A DNA stretch of 64,000 nt from Massilia sp. PAMC28688 (GTDB taxonomy: Bacteria; Pseudomonadota; Gammaproteobacteria; Burkholderiales; Burkholderiaceae_D). The notes beneath the pieces are model-generated. The model did no database searches and was not told the origin of the DNA. It was given only the letters and a program-made list of their open reading frames with translations. Position 1 is the first letter of the stretch. Every line of letters begins with the position of its first letter. A program made the position numbers and the translations under genes. This document shows, piece by piece, positions 8,463 through 17,680 of the stretch. Location: positions 1,364,001 through 1,428,000 of the forward strand of contig NZ_CP080378.1 in assembly GCF_019443445.1 (NCBI RefSeq). The letters run 5' to 3'.

Positions 8463-10127
8463 ATGTTCAAGCTTCGTATGGCCGCCGCTGCCAGCGCCCT
8501 GCTGGTGTCATCGTTCACGCACGTCATGGCCGCGCCACCGGCTGGCGTAAAAGGCGCGCTCGACGGCGAGCGTATCGGCCTTCTGCCGTCGGAAAACTTC
8601 CGGCTGCGAGACGGCAAATGCGCAGACTGCGCCACTCTGCCCCAGGCGCTATGGTATTTCAGGGATGACGTGCTGGCTGTTCCCCAGCCGGCCCAGCCTA
8701 TCTCGGGTTTTGGCAGCTACACCGGCATTGCGCAGGACGTGAAGGCGTGGTCGACCTCCCAGCCCGCCCTCAAGCTCGAGAACCCGGGCCTGGTCTGGCT
8801 GGGTGCACCGCACATTTTCGACGATGCCACCTTGCTGCCGGACGGGCGCCAGGTGCGCGCCGCAGACGGCAGTGTCAGCCCGCTGGCCCTGGTGCCAAAG
8901 ATCCCCGCCAACCTGTCGTACTGGAACGACAAGACCAGCGCCTTTTTTGCCGCGCGCCAGGTACGCATGCGCGGCACGCTCAAGGAGGTCGATGGGCAAT
9001 CTGCCTTCGTTGCCCGCACCGTGTGGCCCAAGGATTTTGCCATTGACGGGCCGTCCATGGTAGCCCGTCCGCTGGCTGCCAACGAGACGCTGGCATCGTT
9101 CGTGCAGGAACACGGGGGCGGGGCCAGCAGCCCGTTTGCCACCCGCCTGCTGTGGGAGCGCAACGCGAGCAAGGCGCGCGCGTGGCAGGACAAACCGGTG
9201 ATCGGCATCATGCTCAACGGTGCCCAGGGCGACGATGATGAAGCCTATGGCGGCCACTTTGCCATCGCCACCGGCACCATGGGCAAGCAGGGCCAGTGGT
9301 CGGACTGGCTCGTGAACAATTTCTACAATCTTGATTCGTTCAGCGAAAAGGGCATTGTCGCCGCGCCGGTGCCGATGGATAACTACCTGATGGACTTGAA
9401 CAGCGGCCAGCAGTATTACCGGCCGTCCTACATGCTCGTTGCGGTGCTGAACAATCCGCGCACGGCGGCGGCCTACCAGGGTGGTGTGCAACGCGTGTTC
9501 AACCATTTTTACCGGCATGATTTCACCTACCGCCATGCAGCCGCCAACTGCGCCGGCATCAGCATGGATGTGTTCAAGGGCCTGGGCTGGCATGTGCCGG
9601 AACGCGGTCCCACCAGCAGCCTGAAGGCCATCGGCGCATACGGCTACGTGGCGGGCAAGGAGCAGAGCCTGACCAAGGGGCGCCAGATCTATGACTACCT
9701 GACCGAAGAGCAGGTGCGCCTGTATCCGGCGGTGGCGTTCGAGGCGGCCGGCAACGACCTGATGCAGCTGGTGGGCGCAACGCCCGTGAAAAGCCCGCGC
9801 GAGCTGACCAGCTATGAAAAGCAGTTGCGCGACGATATCGAAGCGCTGGTGCTGGTTCGCATTCCACAAGTGCCGTCGAGCCGCGTCATGGGATCGAATC
9901 CCGTATTTTCATTTGATGAATTCATGGCCCGCACCCCGCCCGACCAGAAGGACTGGAAGATCGTGCCGGTCGGCCCCCGCCCCTTCCCCAAGGAGCTGCG
10001 CGGCAACGTACCGGAAGTGGCATCGCCAAGCCCGGTGCCGCTGCCGGTGGCCGGCATTGGTGCGCTGGGGCTGGTGGGAATTGGCGCGCTGGTGCGCCGG
10101 CGGGCCAGGAAGAAGTCGGCACGGTGA
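8463..10127 (+). CDS. Secreted protein, possible permuted papain-like fold, with VPLPA-CTERM-like tail
   Basis: No named family recognised. The 554-residue product has a signal peptide (about residues 1-24, cleavage after HVMA), a CADC pair at 53-56, and a central region with GGHFAIATG (His about 265) followed about 100 residues later by NCAGISMDVFKGLGW (Cys about 363). A His before Cys in an NC(x)nS context resembles circularly permuted papain/NlpC-like hydrolases; this is inference. The C-terminus has VPLPVAGIGALG, a hydrophobic stretch and a final RRRARKKSAR cluster. This is the layout of exosortase-processed VPLPA-CTERM proteins; no exosortase gene lies in the window. It is probably exported and anchored or trimmed at the C-terminus. 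Confidence 0.8.
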   Translation: MFKLRMAAAASALLVSSFTHVMAAPPAGVKGALDGERIGLLPSENFRLRDGKCADCATLPQALWYFRDDVLAVPQPAQPISGFGSYTGIAQDVKAWSTSQPALKLENPGLVWLGAPHIFDDATLLPDGRQVRAADGSVSPLALVPKIPANLSYWNDKTSAFFAARQVRMRGTLKEVDGQSAFVARTVWPKDFAIDGPSMVARPLAANETLASFVQEHGGGASSPFATRLLWERNASKARAWQDKPVIGIMLNGAQGDDDEAYGGHFAIATGTMGKQGQWSDWLVNNFYNLDSFSEKGIVAAPVPMDNYLMDLNSGQQYYRPSYMLVAVLNNPRTAAAYQGGVQRVFNHFYRHDFTYRHAAANCAGISMDVFKGLGWHVPERGPTSSLKAIGAYGYVAGKEQSLTKGRQIYDYLTEEQVRLYPAVAFEAAGNDLMQLVGATPVKSPRELTSYEKQLRDDIEALVLVRIPQVPSSRVMGSNPVFSFDEFMARTPPDQKDWKIVPVGPRPFPKELRGNVPEVASPSPVPLPVAGIGALGLVGIGALVRRRARKKSAR

Positions 10128-10302
10128 GCGGCTATCCCGCCTGAAGAACGAGAATCGCCGCCTGCAAGATGGATGCATGGCGGTGCTGGTGACGGTCGCA
10201 TCGTTCTGGATCTCGAACAGTGCGACATTTGCTGTGCAGCCCTTCAGCCGGATCGTCTGCATCTTGTTGGATCCTGATGCATGTCGTCAGTGCAGGAAGG
10301 GC

Positions 10303-10336
10303 AAAAAAAAATCGCGCCAAAAGCGCGATTTTTTTC
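10303..10336. terminator. Bidirectional intrinsic terminator
   Basis: Perfect 7-bp stem ATCGCGC / GCGCGAT with a short loop (10311-10329), flanked by an A-run on the left and a T-run on the right. It lies between the convergent secreted-protein gene and ychF and can terminate both. Confidence 0.85.
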
Positions 10337-10378
10337 ATTCTTGGTCAGCCCGGCCGCAACGACAGAGCGGCAAAGCCA

Positions 10379-11470
10379 TCAGACGTTGAACAGGAAGTTG
10401 AGCACGTCACCGTCCTTCACCACGTATTCCTTGCCTTCGGCGCGCATCTTGCCTGCTTCCTTGGCGCCGGACTCCCCCTTGTACGCAATGTAATCGTCGT
10501 AGGCAATGGTCTGGGCGCGGATGAAGCCGCGCTCAAAGTCGGTGTGGATCACGCCGGCCGCCTGTGGCGCCGTGTCGCCGATGTGGATGGTCCAGGCGCG
10601 CACTTCCTTCACGCCCGCCGTGAAGTAGGTCTGCAGGCCCAGCAGCTTGTAGGCGGCGCGGATCAGGCGGTCAAGGCCCGGCTCTTCCATGCCCATGTCG
10701 GCCAGGAAGGCGCCCTTGTCGGCGTCGTCCAGATCGGCAATCTCGCTTTCGATCGCCGCGCAGATGGCGACGATGGGCGCGTTCTGCTCCTTGGCGTAGG
10801 CGGTCAGCTGGTCGAGCAGTGGATTGTTGGTGAAGCCGGTATCGGACACGTTGGCCACGAACATGGCCGGCTTGGCCGTGATCAGGCACAGCGGCTTGAT
10901 GAGCGCCATTTCGTCGGCATCCAGGCCCATCGAACGCACCGGCTTGGCATCGTTGAGGAAGGGCATCATGCGCTCCATCACCGCGACCAGCTTGGCGGCA
11001 TCCTTATCGCCCGAACGCGCCTTTTTGTTTTCGCGGTGGATGGCTTTTTCCACGGTGCCCATGTCGGCCAGGGCCAGTTCGGTCTGGATGACTTCGATAT
11101 CGTCCAGCGGGCTGATCTTGCCAGCGACGTGGATCACGTTGTCGTCTTCAAAGCAGCGCACTACGTTGACGATGGCATCCGTTTCGCGGATGTGGGACAG
11201 GAACTGGTTGCCCAGGCCCTCGCCCTTGGACGCGCCCGCCACCAGGCCGGCGATGTCGACAAACTCGACAATGGCGTTGACCATGCGTTCCGGCTTGACA
11301 ATGTCAGCCAGCGCGGCCATGCGCGGATCCGGCACTTCGACCACGCCCACGTTCGGCTCGATGGTGCAAAACGGATAGTTCTCGGCCGGAATGCCGGCCT
11401 TGGTCAGCGCATTGAAAAGGGTGGACTTGCCGACGTTAGGCAGGCCGACGATGCCGCATTGGAGACTCAT
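10379..11470 (-). CDS. ychF: YchF/Obg-like ATPase 1, redox-regulated ATPase
   Basis: Ribosome-associated P-loop NTPase of the Obg family that prefers ATP and takes part in translation quality control and stress responses. I start at [20 protein letters not shown] (363 residues, the usual YchF length); the 11 residues in front are leader. G1 is GLPNVGKST (about residues 9-17), a switch II region [17 protein letters not shown] follows, and the C-terminal TGS domain covers about 280-360. In many proteobacteria ychF follows pth; here the two are separated by the PAAR and patatin genes. Confidence 0.96.
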   Translation of the reverse strand: MSLQCGIVGLPNVGKSTLFNALTKAGIPAENYPFCTIEPNVGVVEVPDPRMAALADIVKPERMVNAIVEFVDIAGLVAGASKGEGLGNQFLSHIRETDAIVNVVRCFEDDNVIHVAGKISPLDDIEVIQTELALADMGTVEKAIHRENKKARSGDKDAAKLVAVMERMMPFLNDAKPVRSMGLDADEMALIKPLCLITAKPAMFVANVSDTGFTNNPLLDQLTAYAKEQNAPIVAICAAIESEIADLDDADKGAFLADMGMEEPGLDRLIRAAYKLLGLQTYFTAGVKEVRAWTIHIGDTAPQAAGVIHTDFERGFIRAQTIAYDDYIAYKGESGAKEAGKMRAEGKEYVVKDGDVLNFLFNV

Positions 11471-11642
11471 GGGAAAACTTTCAGATTCGGTGAACAGGGG
11501 CACGCAAGACGCAAGCGGCCCGAAACCCCGTATTGTAACCTCGGCGGGGGGCCAGGGCGCTTTTTTGTTGGGGTGGCAACTGCGATATCGCCGTCGCGTG
11601 CGCCCGCGAAAGGACGCGCACTAGCCAGGCTAAGCCGCGTAA

Positions 11643-11906
11643 CTATTCCACAATGTCGGTAAACTGCCTCGCGACAAGGACTGCGCCACAGGCCGTTTTC
11701 ATGCCGGCCACGGCGACGCCTTTCCCATAAAGGGTCGTTGTCATCACGCCTTCCACAATGGGGTATGTACCCTTGCACTGCGGGCACTGGGTCTTGTGAC
11801 CGATGTATGCGATGGGCTTGCCCATGCAGATATCGGTTTGCGACCCTTCCAGTACGGTGCCGCCGTGGCTGGTCTTGTCGCCCATCCGAATTATTTCGCC
11901 TGCCAT
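11643..11906 (-). CDS. PAAR-domain protein (type VI secretion spike tip)
   Basis: Small 87-residue protein made up of a single PAAR fold (MGDKTSHGGTVLEGSQ at the N-terminus, HKTQCPQCKGTYPIVEG mid-protein). PAAR proteins cap the VgrG spike of type VI secretion systems and bind a metal ion through His/Cys side chains. No C-terminal toxin is fused, and no vgrG, hcp or immunity gene is next to it. It is therefore an orphan PAAR, probably used by a T6SS encoded elsewhere. A strong ribosome-binding site (GTAGGAGAAGAGC before ATG) supports the start. A perfect TATAAT lies about 60 nt upstream in an AT-rich patch. Confidence 0.9.
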   Translation of the reverse strand: MAGEIIRMGDKTSHGGTVLEGSQTDICMGKPIAYIGHKTQCPQCKGTYPIVEGVMTTTLYGKGVAVAGMKTACGAVLVARQFTDIVE

Positions 11907-11964
11907 GCTCTTCTCCTACGATACCGGCCATCGGCCCGAATGGGCAGGCGCGGAATGATGCAAT

Positions 11965-11970
11965 ATTATA
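11965..11970 (-). promoter_or_regulatory. Candidate -10 box for the PAAR gene
   Basis: TATAAT on the minus strand, inside a locally AT-rich stretch (about 11960-12000) that stands out from the GC-rich background. No good -35 hexamer at 16-18 nt was found, so support rests on the -10 and base composition. Confidence 0.3.
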
Positions 11971-12018
11971 CAGCTTACAATATGATAAACATCATCAATC
12001 CCAACGCTGGAATATCGC

Positions 12019-13104
12019 CTACAGGGACTGAAGCCGGCTCATGTCCGGGGCCTGCACAAATGCTGCCAGCTCGTCGCGCAGGCGCCCGCCTTCGCCAATG
12101 GCATGCCGCCAGTTGCTGATGCGTGCATCGTGGTCAGTGCCATGGAACTTGAAGTCCTTCCGGTCAGGCAGCTTGCCGCGCGGGAGGGTGCGCAAAAATT
12201 CAGGCGTTGGCGCTACGATCAGCACATTGTCCATCCACCCGCGATTGGGGCCGCGTCCGGCCCAACGCCAGGGCATCGACTTATCGAGCCAGCCCGGCAC
12301 AATGTGCGGCGTGAAATGCGGATACAGCACAATTTCCTGCTCGTCCAGGCGGGAATACGGCAAGGCCAGGTGATAGTCGATGATGCCACCATCCCAGTAA
12401 CTGCCCTGCGGGGCATCGGCCAGCGAGCGCACCGGCGCCATGATCAAGGGCAGCGTGCCTGACGCGAGCAAGGCCGTGCCCAGGTTGTTTTCGGTGAGGG
12501 GTGCAAAGTGGGTAGTGAACTTGTCGAAGCCCGATTGCATCCAGTGCGGCGCCCCGCGTAGGTCGCTGACGACTACACGCTCAAGCAGGTGTGCAAGGCG
12601 CTCGCGCGAGGCAAGATTGAGCAGCGATGCCACGGCAAACCCGGTCAGTTCTGCGCGCGCATGGGGCGGCGCGGCCAGCGCGCGCAAACCTCGCACGGTC
12701 AGCAAATGCAGGCGGTAATCCGGGTGATTGACCACTTCGCGCTCGTAGCCACCGATAAAGTCGGCAAGCAGGCGCTGGCACACCCTGTCAATTTCCTGGC
12801 GGTCAGGCTTGGCGCTGTAGCGTTGATTGGTATAGAGCTCGCCCAGCCGGGCAAAAGCAGCGACCGGATCGGCGTGGCAGGCGGCGGCCATGCGCCAGGC
12901 CCCGATGGAGGAGCCGATCAGCGAGCGTTCGCGCGGCGAGGCCGGTAGCCACGTGCCGAACAGCCATTGGTCCAGCGACTGGAAGATCAGCCCTTTCGGG
13001 CCACCGGCAGCGGCCGGGACCACCGCCACATCGGCGGCGCGCAGGCCATGAGCTCGGATATGCGCCAGCGCCCGCGGACCAGCATGGAAGGATAAAGCGT
13101 TCAT
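12019..13104 (-). CDS. Patatin-like phospholipase
   Basis: Predicted serine lipid acyl hydrolase, 361 residues. The oxyanion-hole glycines are in AAAGGPKGL (about residues 31-39), the nucleophile motif is GSSIG (Ser66), and the catalytic Asp is in WDGGIIDY (about residue 238), giving the Ser-Asp dyad of patatins. No signal peptide or membrane anchor is seen, so a cytoplasmic housekeeping lipase is as likely as a secreted effector. Its ATG overlaps by 4 nt (ATGA) the stop of a small upstream frame. The PAAR gene lies next downstream on the same strand, but an effector role is only a suggestion. Confidence 0.87.
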   Translation of the reverse strand: MNALSFHAGPRALAHIRAHGLRAADVAVVPAAAGGPKGLIFQSLDQWLFGTWLPASPRERSLIGSSIGAWRMAAACHADPVAAFARLGELYTNQRYSAKPDRQEIDRVCQRLLADFIGGYEREVVNHPDYRLHLLTVRGLRALAAPPHARAELTGFAVASLLNLASRERLAHLLERVVVSDLRGAPHWMQSGFDKFTTHFAPLTENNLGTALLASGTLPLIMAPVRSLADAPQGSYWDGGIIDYHLALPYSRLDEQEIVLYPHFTPHIVPGWLDKSMPWRWAGRGPNRGWMDNVLIVAPTPEFLRTLPRGKLPDRKDFKFHGTDHDARISNWRHAIGEGGRLRDELAAFVQAPDMSRLQSL

Positions 13105-13286
13105 CGTTCAATTATACGGGCGGCACGGTGCCCTTGCGCCGACGCCGCTTTGTCGCGATTACCCCGGGTTGTTACGCCGCTGACCCATCCGTGGTCATTA
13201 ACGAATATGCGCAGCTCCTTGCCATCATCCAGAGGAGAGCCGAAGCCGGGGACCAGCTGGTCGGGCGCCACACCTTGTTGCGCCAC
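13101..13286 (-). CDS. Possible 61-residue small protein upstream of the patatin gene
   Basis: Unrecognised short frame with a GTG start and stop overlapping the patatin ATG as ATGA, a spacing typical of translational coupling. The middle of the product (PGFGSPLDDGKELRIFVNDHGW) is not low complexity. There is only a weak GGAAG about 14 nt before the GTG, and the frame is closed by a TAA eight codons upstream. It could equally be a remnant or chance frame. Confidence 0.25.
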   Translation of the reverse strand: MAQQGVAPDQLVPGFGSPLDDGKELRIFVNDHGWVSGVTTRGNRDKAASAQGHRAARIIER

Positions 13287-13311
13287 ACGCCACTGCTTCC
13301 ATTAAAAGACG

Positions 13312-13908
13312 TCAGGCAGTATGCAGCTGCATGGTCGCGATATCAAACTTGCCTTCAATGGCCAGCGCCAGCACGCGCAGGCTTTTCTCGATCGATTCTT
13401 CGATCAGCACCTGCTCTTCCTTGCGCGGGCGGTGCAGCACGAAGTCCGCCACCGGCTGCTGCAAGCCCATGGTGCGCGGGTGGCCAATGCCGATGCGCAA
13501 GCGCCAGTAATCCTGGGTGCCGAGCGCGGCAGTAATGTCCTTGAGGCCATTGTGGCCGCCTGAGGAGCCACCCTTCTTCATCTTGACCACGCCGGGCGCC
13601 AGGTCCAGCTCGTCATGCACCACCAGCACTTCGTCCGGATTGATCTTGAAAAAGCGCGCCAGCGCGCCCACCGACTGGCCGGAGCGGTTCATATAGGTTT
13701 GCGGTTCCAGCAGCCACACTTCCTGGCCCTTGATCACGCTCTTGGCGACCAGGGCATTGAAACGCGATTCGCGCTGCAGGCGGCAACCAGGCAGGCTGTT
13801 GGCGAGGTTGTCCACCAGCCAGAAGCCGGCATTGTGGCGGGTCAGTTCATATTCGGGGCCGGGATTGCCCAGGCCGACGATGAGGCGGATTGGCATGGAA
13901 GTGGTCAT
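13312..13908 (-). CDS. pth: Peptidyl-tRNA hydrolase
   Basis: Essential cytoplasmic esterase that releases tRNA from peptidyl-tRNA that has dropped off the ribosome. The start at 13908 ([17 protein letters not shown], 198 residues) is chosen over 13926; 13896 is also possible. The catalytic His lies in [11 protein letters not shown] (about residue 24). Asn and Asp residues of the family are in YMNRSGQSV and [11 protein letters not shown], and GGHNGLKDI is the signature 2 region. It follows rplY, from which a terminator separates it. Confidence 0.96.
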   Translation of the reverse strand: MTTSMPIRLIVGLGNPGPEYELTRHNAGFWLVDNLANSLPGCRLQRESRFNALVAKSVIKGQEVWLLEPQTYMNRSGQSVGALARFFKINPDEVLVVHDELDLAPGVVKMKKGGSSGGHNGLKDITAALGTQDYWRLRIGIGHPRTMGLQQPVADFVLHRPRKEEQVLIEESIEKSLRVLALAIEGKFDIATMQLHTA

Positions 13909-13940
13909 CGAAAAAAGAGTGTGCAAGGATAACAGACGTT

Positions 13941-13971
13941 AAAAAACCCGCGGGGCAACATGCCGCGCGGG
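13941..13971 (-). terminator. Intrinsic terminator after rplY
   Basis: On the minus strand, ACCCGCG and CGCGGGT form a 7-bp stem followed by TTTTTT. It sits 39 nt after the rplY stop and before pth, so read-through from rplY into pth is probably limited. Confidence 0.75.
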
Positions 13972-14009
13972 TCCTCGTGCGCACCGTCCCGCAGGGACGG
14001 CGGCGACTA

Positions 14010-14633
14010 TTACTTCTTGCCTTTTTTGGCAGGCGCAGCTGCTGGTGCTTCAGCAGTGGCTTCAGCCGACACCACGCCAGCCGGTACCGAAGCGGTAGCG
14101 ATGGTGATGTTCTTGCTGGCCTTGAGCGGGGTCACGCCGTTTGGCAGCTTCAGGTCGTTCAGGTGGATCGAGTGGCCAACGTCGATGGTCGACAGGTCAA
14201 CGGTGATGAACTCTGGCAGGTCGTTGGCCAGGCAGGACACGTCCAGCGACTCCATCACGTGCGAGATGGTCGCGCCGTGCAGCTTGACGGCTGGCGACAC
14301 GTCGGCGTTCACGAAGTGCAGGGCGATCTTCTTGTGCACCTTGCTGTTGGCGTCAACGCGCTGGAAGTCAGCGTGCAGGACCAGTTGCTTGAACGCGTGC
14401 ATCTGGAAGTCGCGCAGCAAAACTTGCTGGCTGGCGCCGTCGATTTCCATCTCGAGCACGGAACCGTGGAAGGCTTCTTTTTTCAGCGCGTGGTACAGGG
14501 CGTTGCCGTCCAGGGCGATCAGTGCCGGGGCTTCGCTGCCACCGTAGATGATGCCAGGCGCCTGGCCCGAATTACGCAGGCGGCGGCTCGCTCCGGACCC
14601 CTGCAAAGTGCGATTGAATGCGATAACTTTCAT
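14010..14633 (-). CDS. rplY: 50S ribosomal protein L25 (CTC family, long form)
   Basis: Binds 5S rRNA in the large subunit. The 207-residue product begins [18 protein letters not shown] and has the N-terminal L25 5S-binding domain (about 1-95, with GIIYGG). A C-terminal CTC/TL5 beta domain (about 100-185) and an Ala/Lys-rich tail ([12 protein letters not shown]) follow. The start has GGAG 8 nt upstream, so a longer frame reading is rejected. It is co-oriented with prs, as in most Gram-negative bacteria with this long form. The leader holds two hairpins described separately. Confidence 0.95.
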   Translation of the reverse strand: MKVIAFNRTLQGSGASRRLRNSGQAPGIIYGGSEAPALIALDGNALYHALKKEAFHGSVLEMEIDGASQQVLLRDFQMHAFKQLVLHADFQRVDANSKVHKKIALHFVNADVSPAVKLHGATISHVMESLDVSCLANDLPEFITVDLSTIDVGHSIHLNDLKLPNGVTPLKASKNITIATASVPAGVVSAEATAEAPAAAPAKKGKK

Positions 14634-14642
14634 GTGTTGCTC

Positions 14643-14701
14643 CAAAAATTGCAGGGCTTGATTGCCCTGCGGGGTGAGTTCCCCCGCGACCAGGGGAACT
14701 C
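14643..14701 (-). promoter_or_regulatory. Tandem hairpins in the prs-rplY intergenic leader
   Basis: Two perfect inverted repeats lie just upstream of the rplY ribosome-binding site. One is GAGTTCCCC/GGGGAACTC (14676-14701, 9 bp). The other is GCAGGGC/GCCCTGC (14651-14670, 7 bp), followed on the minus strand by AATTTTT that runs into the rplY GGAG. The second has the form of an intrinsic terminator placed so that it could act as an attenuator for rplY. The regulatory role is inferred. Confidence 0.5.
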
Positions 14702-14856
14702 GTGGTTGAGTGCGAACATCGCACCCAAGAAAACTGCACGCACGGAAAAAGCGCAAGGCCCGGCGCCCTTGAAGGACTGCCGAGCCTGCATGTTCACCGT
14801 GCGCGGTGTAGCAACTACGCTACCAAATTCTGTATGACCGTACTGCCTGCATCGCC

Positions 14857-15807
14857 TCAGTCAATGAACAGCGACATGACCGAGTCGCCCTTGCTGATGC
14901 GCTTGAACGTTTCAGCCAGCAGCGGGGCACAGGTCAGCTGGCGGATCTTGCCGCAGGCCTGGCCGGCGGCCGACAGGGGAATCGTGTCGGTCACGACCAG
15001 TTCATCGAGCGGCGACGCGCTGATGCGCTCGATGGCCGGGCCGGACAGCACCGGGTGGGTGCAATACGCCACCACTTTCTTGGCGCCGCGCTCCTTGAGC
15101 ACTTCGGCTGCCTTGGTCAGGGTGCCGGCGGTGTCAACCATGTCATCCATGATGACGCAGTTGCGCCCTTCCACTTCACCGATGATGTTCATCACTTCCG
15201 ACACGTTCGCCTTTGGGCGGCGCTTGTCGATGATGGCCAGGTCGCAGCCGAGGCGCTTGGCCAGGGCTCGGGCGCGTACCACGCCGCCCACGTCCGGCGA
15301 CACCACCAGCAGGTCGTCGTAATTGCGCTTTTGCAGGTCGCCCAGCAGGATCGGGGAAGCGTAGATGTTATCTACCGGAATATCGAAAAAGCCCTGGATC
15401 TGGTCGGCATGCAGGTCCATGATCAGGACGCGCTCGACGCCGGCCTTTTCCAGCATGTTGGCCACCACCTTGGCCGAAATGGCCACGCGGGCCGAACGGG
15501 GACGGCGGTCCTGGCGGGCGTAGCCAAAGTAAGGGATGGCGGCCGTGATGCGGCCGGCGGACGCGCGCTTGAGCGCGTCAACCATCAGGATGATTTCCAT
15601 CAGGCTGTCATTGGTCGGCGCGCAGGTCGACTGCAGGACGAAGACATCCTTGCCGCGCACGTTCTCGTTGATTTCCACCATGACTTCGCCATCCGAGAAC
15701 TTGGACACGACTGCCTTGCCAAGTGGGATGCCGAGATTTTTTGCGACTCCTTCTGCCAGCGCGGGGTTAGCGTTGCCGGTAAAAACCATCAGGTTTTCGT
15801 AAGCCAT
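14857..15807 (-). CDS. prs: Ribose-phosphate pyrophosphokinase (PRPP synthetase)
   Basis: Makes PRPP from ribose 5-phosphate and ATP for purine, pyrimidine, His, Trp and NAD synthesis. The start is [20 protein letters not shown] (316 residues, standard length); a frame continuing upstream runs across the tRNA gene and is not coding. The class I signature [11 protein letters not shown], the catalytic flexible loop [20 protein letters not shown] and the PRPP loop [12 protein letters not shown] are all present. The gene follows tRNA-Gln on the same strand. Confidence 0.97.
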   Translation of the reverse strand: MAYENLMVFTGNANPALAEGVAKNLGIPLGKAVVSKFSDGEVMVEINENVRGKDVFVLQSTCAPTNDSLMEIILMVDALKRASAGRITAAIPYFGYARQDRRPRSARVAISAKVVANMLEKAGVERVLIMDLHADQIQGFFDIPVDNIYASPILLGDLQKRNYDDLLVVSPDVGGVVRARALAKRLGCDLAIIDKRRPKANVSEVMNIIGEVEGRNCVIMDDMVDTAGTLTKAAEVLKERGAKKVVAYCTHPVLSGPAIERISASPLDELVVTDTIPLSAAGQACGKIRQLTCAPLLAETFKRISKGDSVMSLFID

Positions 15808-15956
15808 GGGAGTCCCAAGAGGTAAGCGTTGATTTTCTGGAATGACGACTGCTGGTGAAGGCTGCCGCTTGTCGTTCAAAGATGACTCGCGAGAGCGAGG
15901 CCATCGAGTCCGCCTGCTGGACGCTGACTTCGCATCGACAGACCAGGCAAAACGAA

Positions 15957-16033
15957 TGGCAGGGGAACAAGGATTCGAACCTTGGTATGCTGGAATCAAA
16001 ATCCAGTGCCTTAACCAGCTTGGCGATTCCCCT
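15957..16033 (-). tRNA. tRNA-Gln (UUG)
   Basis: A 77-nt cloverleaf on the minus strand with acceptor stem AGGGGAA/TTCCCCT, discriminator G and encoded CCA. The anticodon stem is CTGGA/TCCAG around loop TTTTGAT, giving anticodon TTG (reads CAA/CAG), and the T-arm is CAAGG TTCGAAT CCTTG. It lies between ispE and prs, a common betaproteobacterial order, and is probably cut from a shared transcript. Confidence 0.97.
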
Positions 16034-16097
16034 ACGCAACTGACTGCTTGTCGTCACACTTGACATTTTATCGTCAAATCCAACGCCAGGCCAAATT

Positions 16098-17000
16098 CTA
16101 TTCTATAACGCCACCAACTTGCAACACGACTTGTAAGGGGTGCCGCGCCAGCGCTTGTGCTTTCCAGGCGGTCCAGATGCCAGGCATTGCTGCCAGTACT
16201 GCATCGGCTTCGCGTTCACTGGAAAACGCGCAAAACACACACGCTCCGGAGCCAGTCATCCTGGCGTCGCCATATTGACCCAACCATTCAATCGCCTGTG
16301 CCACCGGCGCAAACAGCTTTGTCGCTACAGCCTGCAAATCGTTTCTGCCAAACCCGCTCATGTCTGTTCGACCGCTGAGGTGTCTGGAAAAGTCCGTTAT
16401 TCTGACGGGTTTCGTGTTCCTTGTCAAATCCTCGGCACAAAAAATTGCGGGGGTCGGCACCGCGACGCCTGGTTCGATCACGACAAACCAGCACGCCGGC
16501 GTATCCACCGCTTGCAGATCCTCGCCCACCCCTTCGGCAAAGGCATTTTCGCCAAAGATAAAAAACGGAATGTCCGCTCCCAGCGGCAAAGCCAGGGCCA
16601 TCAGTTCCTCGCGCGCCAGGCCGCTGCCCCACAGGGCATTGGCCACCATCAGCGCCGTGGCGGCATCGGACGAACCGCCGCCCAGGCCGCCGCCCATGGG
16701 CAGGCGCTTGTCGATGGCCACATCCATGCCCGGGGGCAGCGCACCGTGGCGGGCCAGGTGGGCCGTTTGCAGCAGGCGCAGGGCACGGATGATGAGGTCC
16801 TGCTCTTCCGGCACCCCGGGGACATCGGTCGTGCGGCACAGGCGCTCGTCATCGCGCAGGTCAAAATCGAGCACGTCGCCATGGTCGATCAGCTGGAACA
16901 CCGTCTGCAGCAAGTGGTAACCGTCGGCGCGGCGGCCCGTCACGTGCAGGAAGAGATTGAGTTTGGCCGGCGCCGGGCAGCCATGCAGGGAACGCACCAT
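16098..17000 (-). CDS. ispE: 4-diphosphocytidyl-2-C-methyl-D-erythritol kinase
   Basis: GHMP-family kinase of the MEP isoprenoid pathway that phosphorylates CDP-ME at the 2-hydroxyl. The 300-residue product starts [20 protein letters not shown], with the catalytic Lys region PAKLNL. The ATP-binding glycine loop [15 protein letters not shown] is at about 101-115, and a C-terminal motif MTGSGACVF completes the family pattern. It is 5 nt after lolB, consistent with one operon TPR-lolB-ispE-tRNA-prs. Confidence 0.96.
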   Translation of the reverse strand: MVRSLHGCPAPAKLNLFLHVTGRRADGYHLLQTVFQLIDHGDVLDFDLRDDERLCRTTDVPGVPEEQDLIIRALRLLQTAHLARHGALPPGMDVAIDKRLPMGGGLGGGSSDAATALMVANALWGSGLAREELMALALPLGADIPFFIFGENAFAEGVGEDLQAVDTPACWFVVIEPGVAVPTPAIFCAEDLTRNTKPVRITDFSRHLSGRTDMSGFGRNDLQAVATKLFAPVAQAIEWLGQYGDARMTGSGACVFCAFSSEREADAVLAAMPGIWTAWKAQALARHPLQVVLQVGGVIE

Positions 17001-17005
17001 CGTCT

Positions 17006-17614
17006 TCAGCCTGGCTGATCGATCACGATGCGCAGCGCCAGTTCGCTCACGCCGGCCGTGGCCACGCGCTGGGCATCAATGCGCCTGGGCACGGGCTGGC
17101 CGGCCATTCCCTCTTGCCAGTTGACAAAGGTCAGGCGCCAGCCATCGCGCGTGGTGACGGTATTGTTGGCTGGCGAGGCGGCGTAGCGCTGGCCGTCGGC
17201 GGCCACTGCATAGCCCTGCAGCCAGTCGCGCAAGCCCGACACCGGCAGCGACCAGCCCAGGGTCTGGGCCGTCAGGCTGTCGATATCGCGCGCTGTGCGC
17301 GGCGCCTTGCCCGACTGGGTCAGCGTTGCCGACAGGGGGGTGACGGCAATGGTGGCAATGGTCTGGCCGAGCGGCGAAATCAATTCCACATCCACATCGC
17401 CCGCGCGCTGGTTCCAGGTGAATTTTCCCGACAGCGTTTCCTGCCTGCCATCCTTGTCGTAGTTGACGGACAGGCGCCCGGCCAGCTCAATCACGTCGCG
17501 GTAGGCAGCCACGGTCGCTTCCGACGGCGGCGTGGCAGGGGTGGTGGCGCACGCCGACAGGAAGGCGCAGGCGCTGGCCAGCACCACGTTGCAGAGCAGC
17601 TTGGTATTCTTCAT
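17006..17614 (-). CDS. lolB: LolB, outer-membrane lipoprotein receptor
   Basis: Outer-membrane lipoprotein that takes lipoproteins from periplasmic LolA and inserts them in the outer membrane. The start at 17614 gives 202 residues with a lipoprotein signal [19 protein letters not shown] and lipobox LSAC (Cys about 21). The body has LolB features (e.g. [21 protein letters not shown] and the tail [18 protein letters not shown]). Synteny with ispE is classic and strengthens the call, because LolB sequences are divergent. Confidence 0.93.
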   Translation of the reverse strand: MKNTKLLCNVVLASACAFLSACATTPATPPSEATVAAYRDVIELAGRLSVNYDKDGRQETLSGKFTWNQRAGDVDVELISPLGQTIATIAVTPLSATLTQSGKAPRTARDIDSLTAQTLGWSLPVSGLRDWLQGYAVAADGQRYAASPANNTVTTRDGWRLTFVNWQEGMAGQPVPRRIDAQRVATAGVSELALRIVIDQPG

Positions 17615-17680
17615 GTGCGATCTCGGTAAAACGGGCAAGGCCCCGGGATGCGCATTATCGCGCATCCGGGTCGCATCGAC

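Noticed and set aside
15808..15999. Upstream extension of prs by 64 residues
   Set aside because: It would read through part of the tRNA-Gln gene, and known PRPP synthetases begin at the chosen Met.
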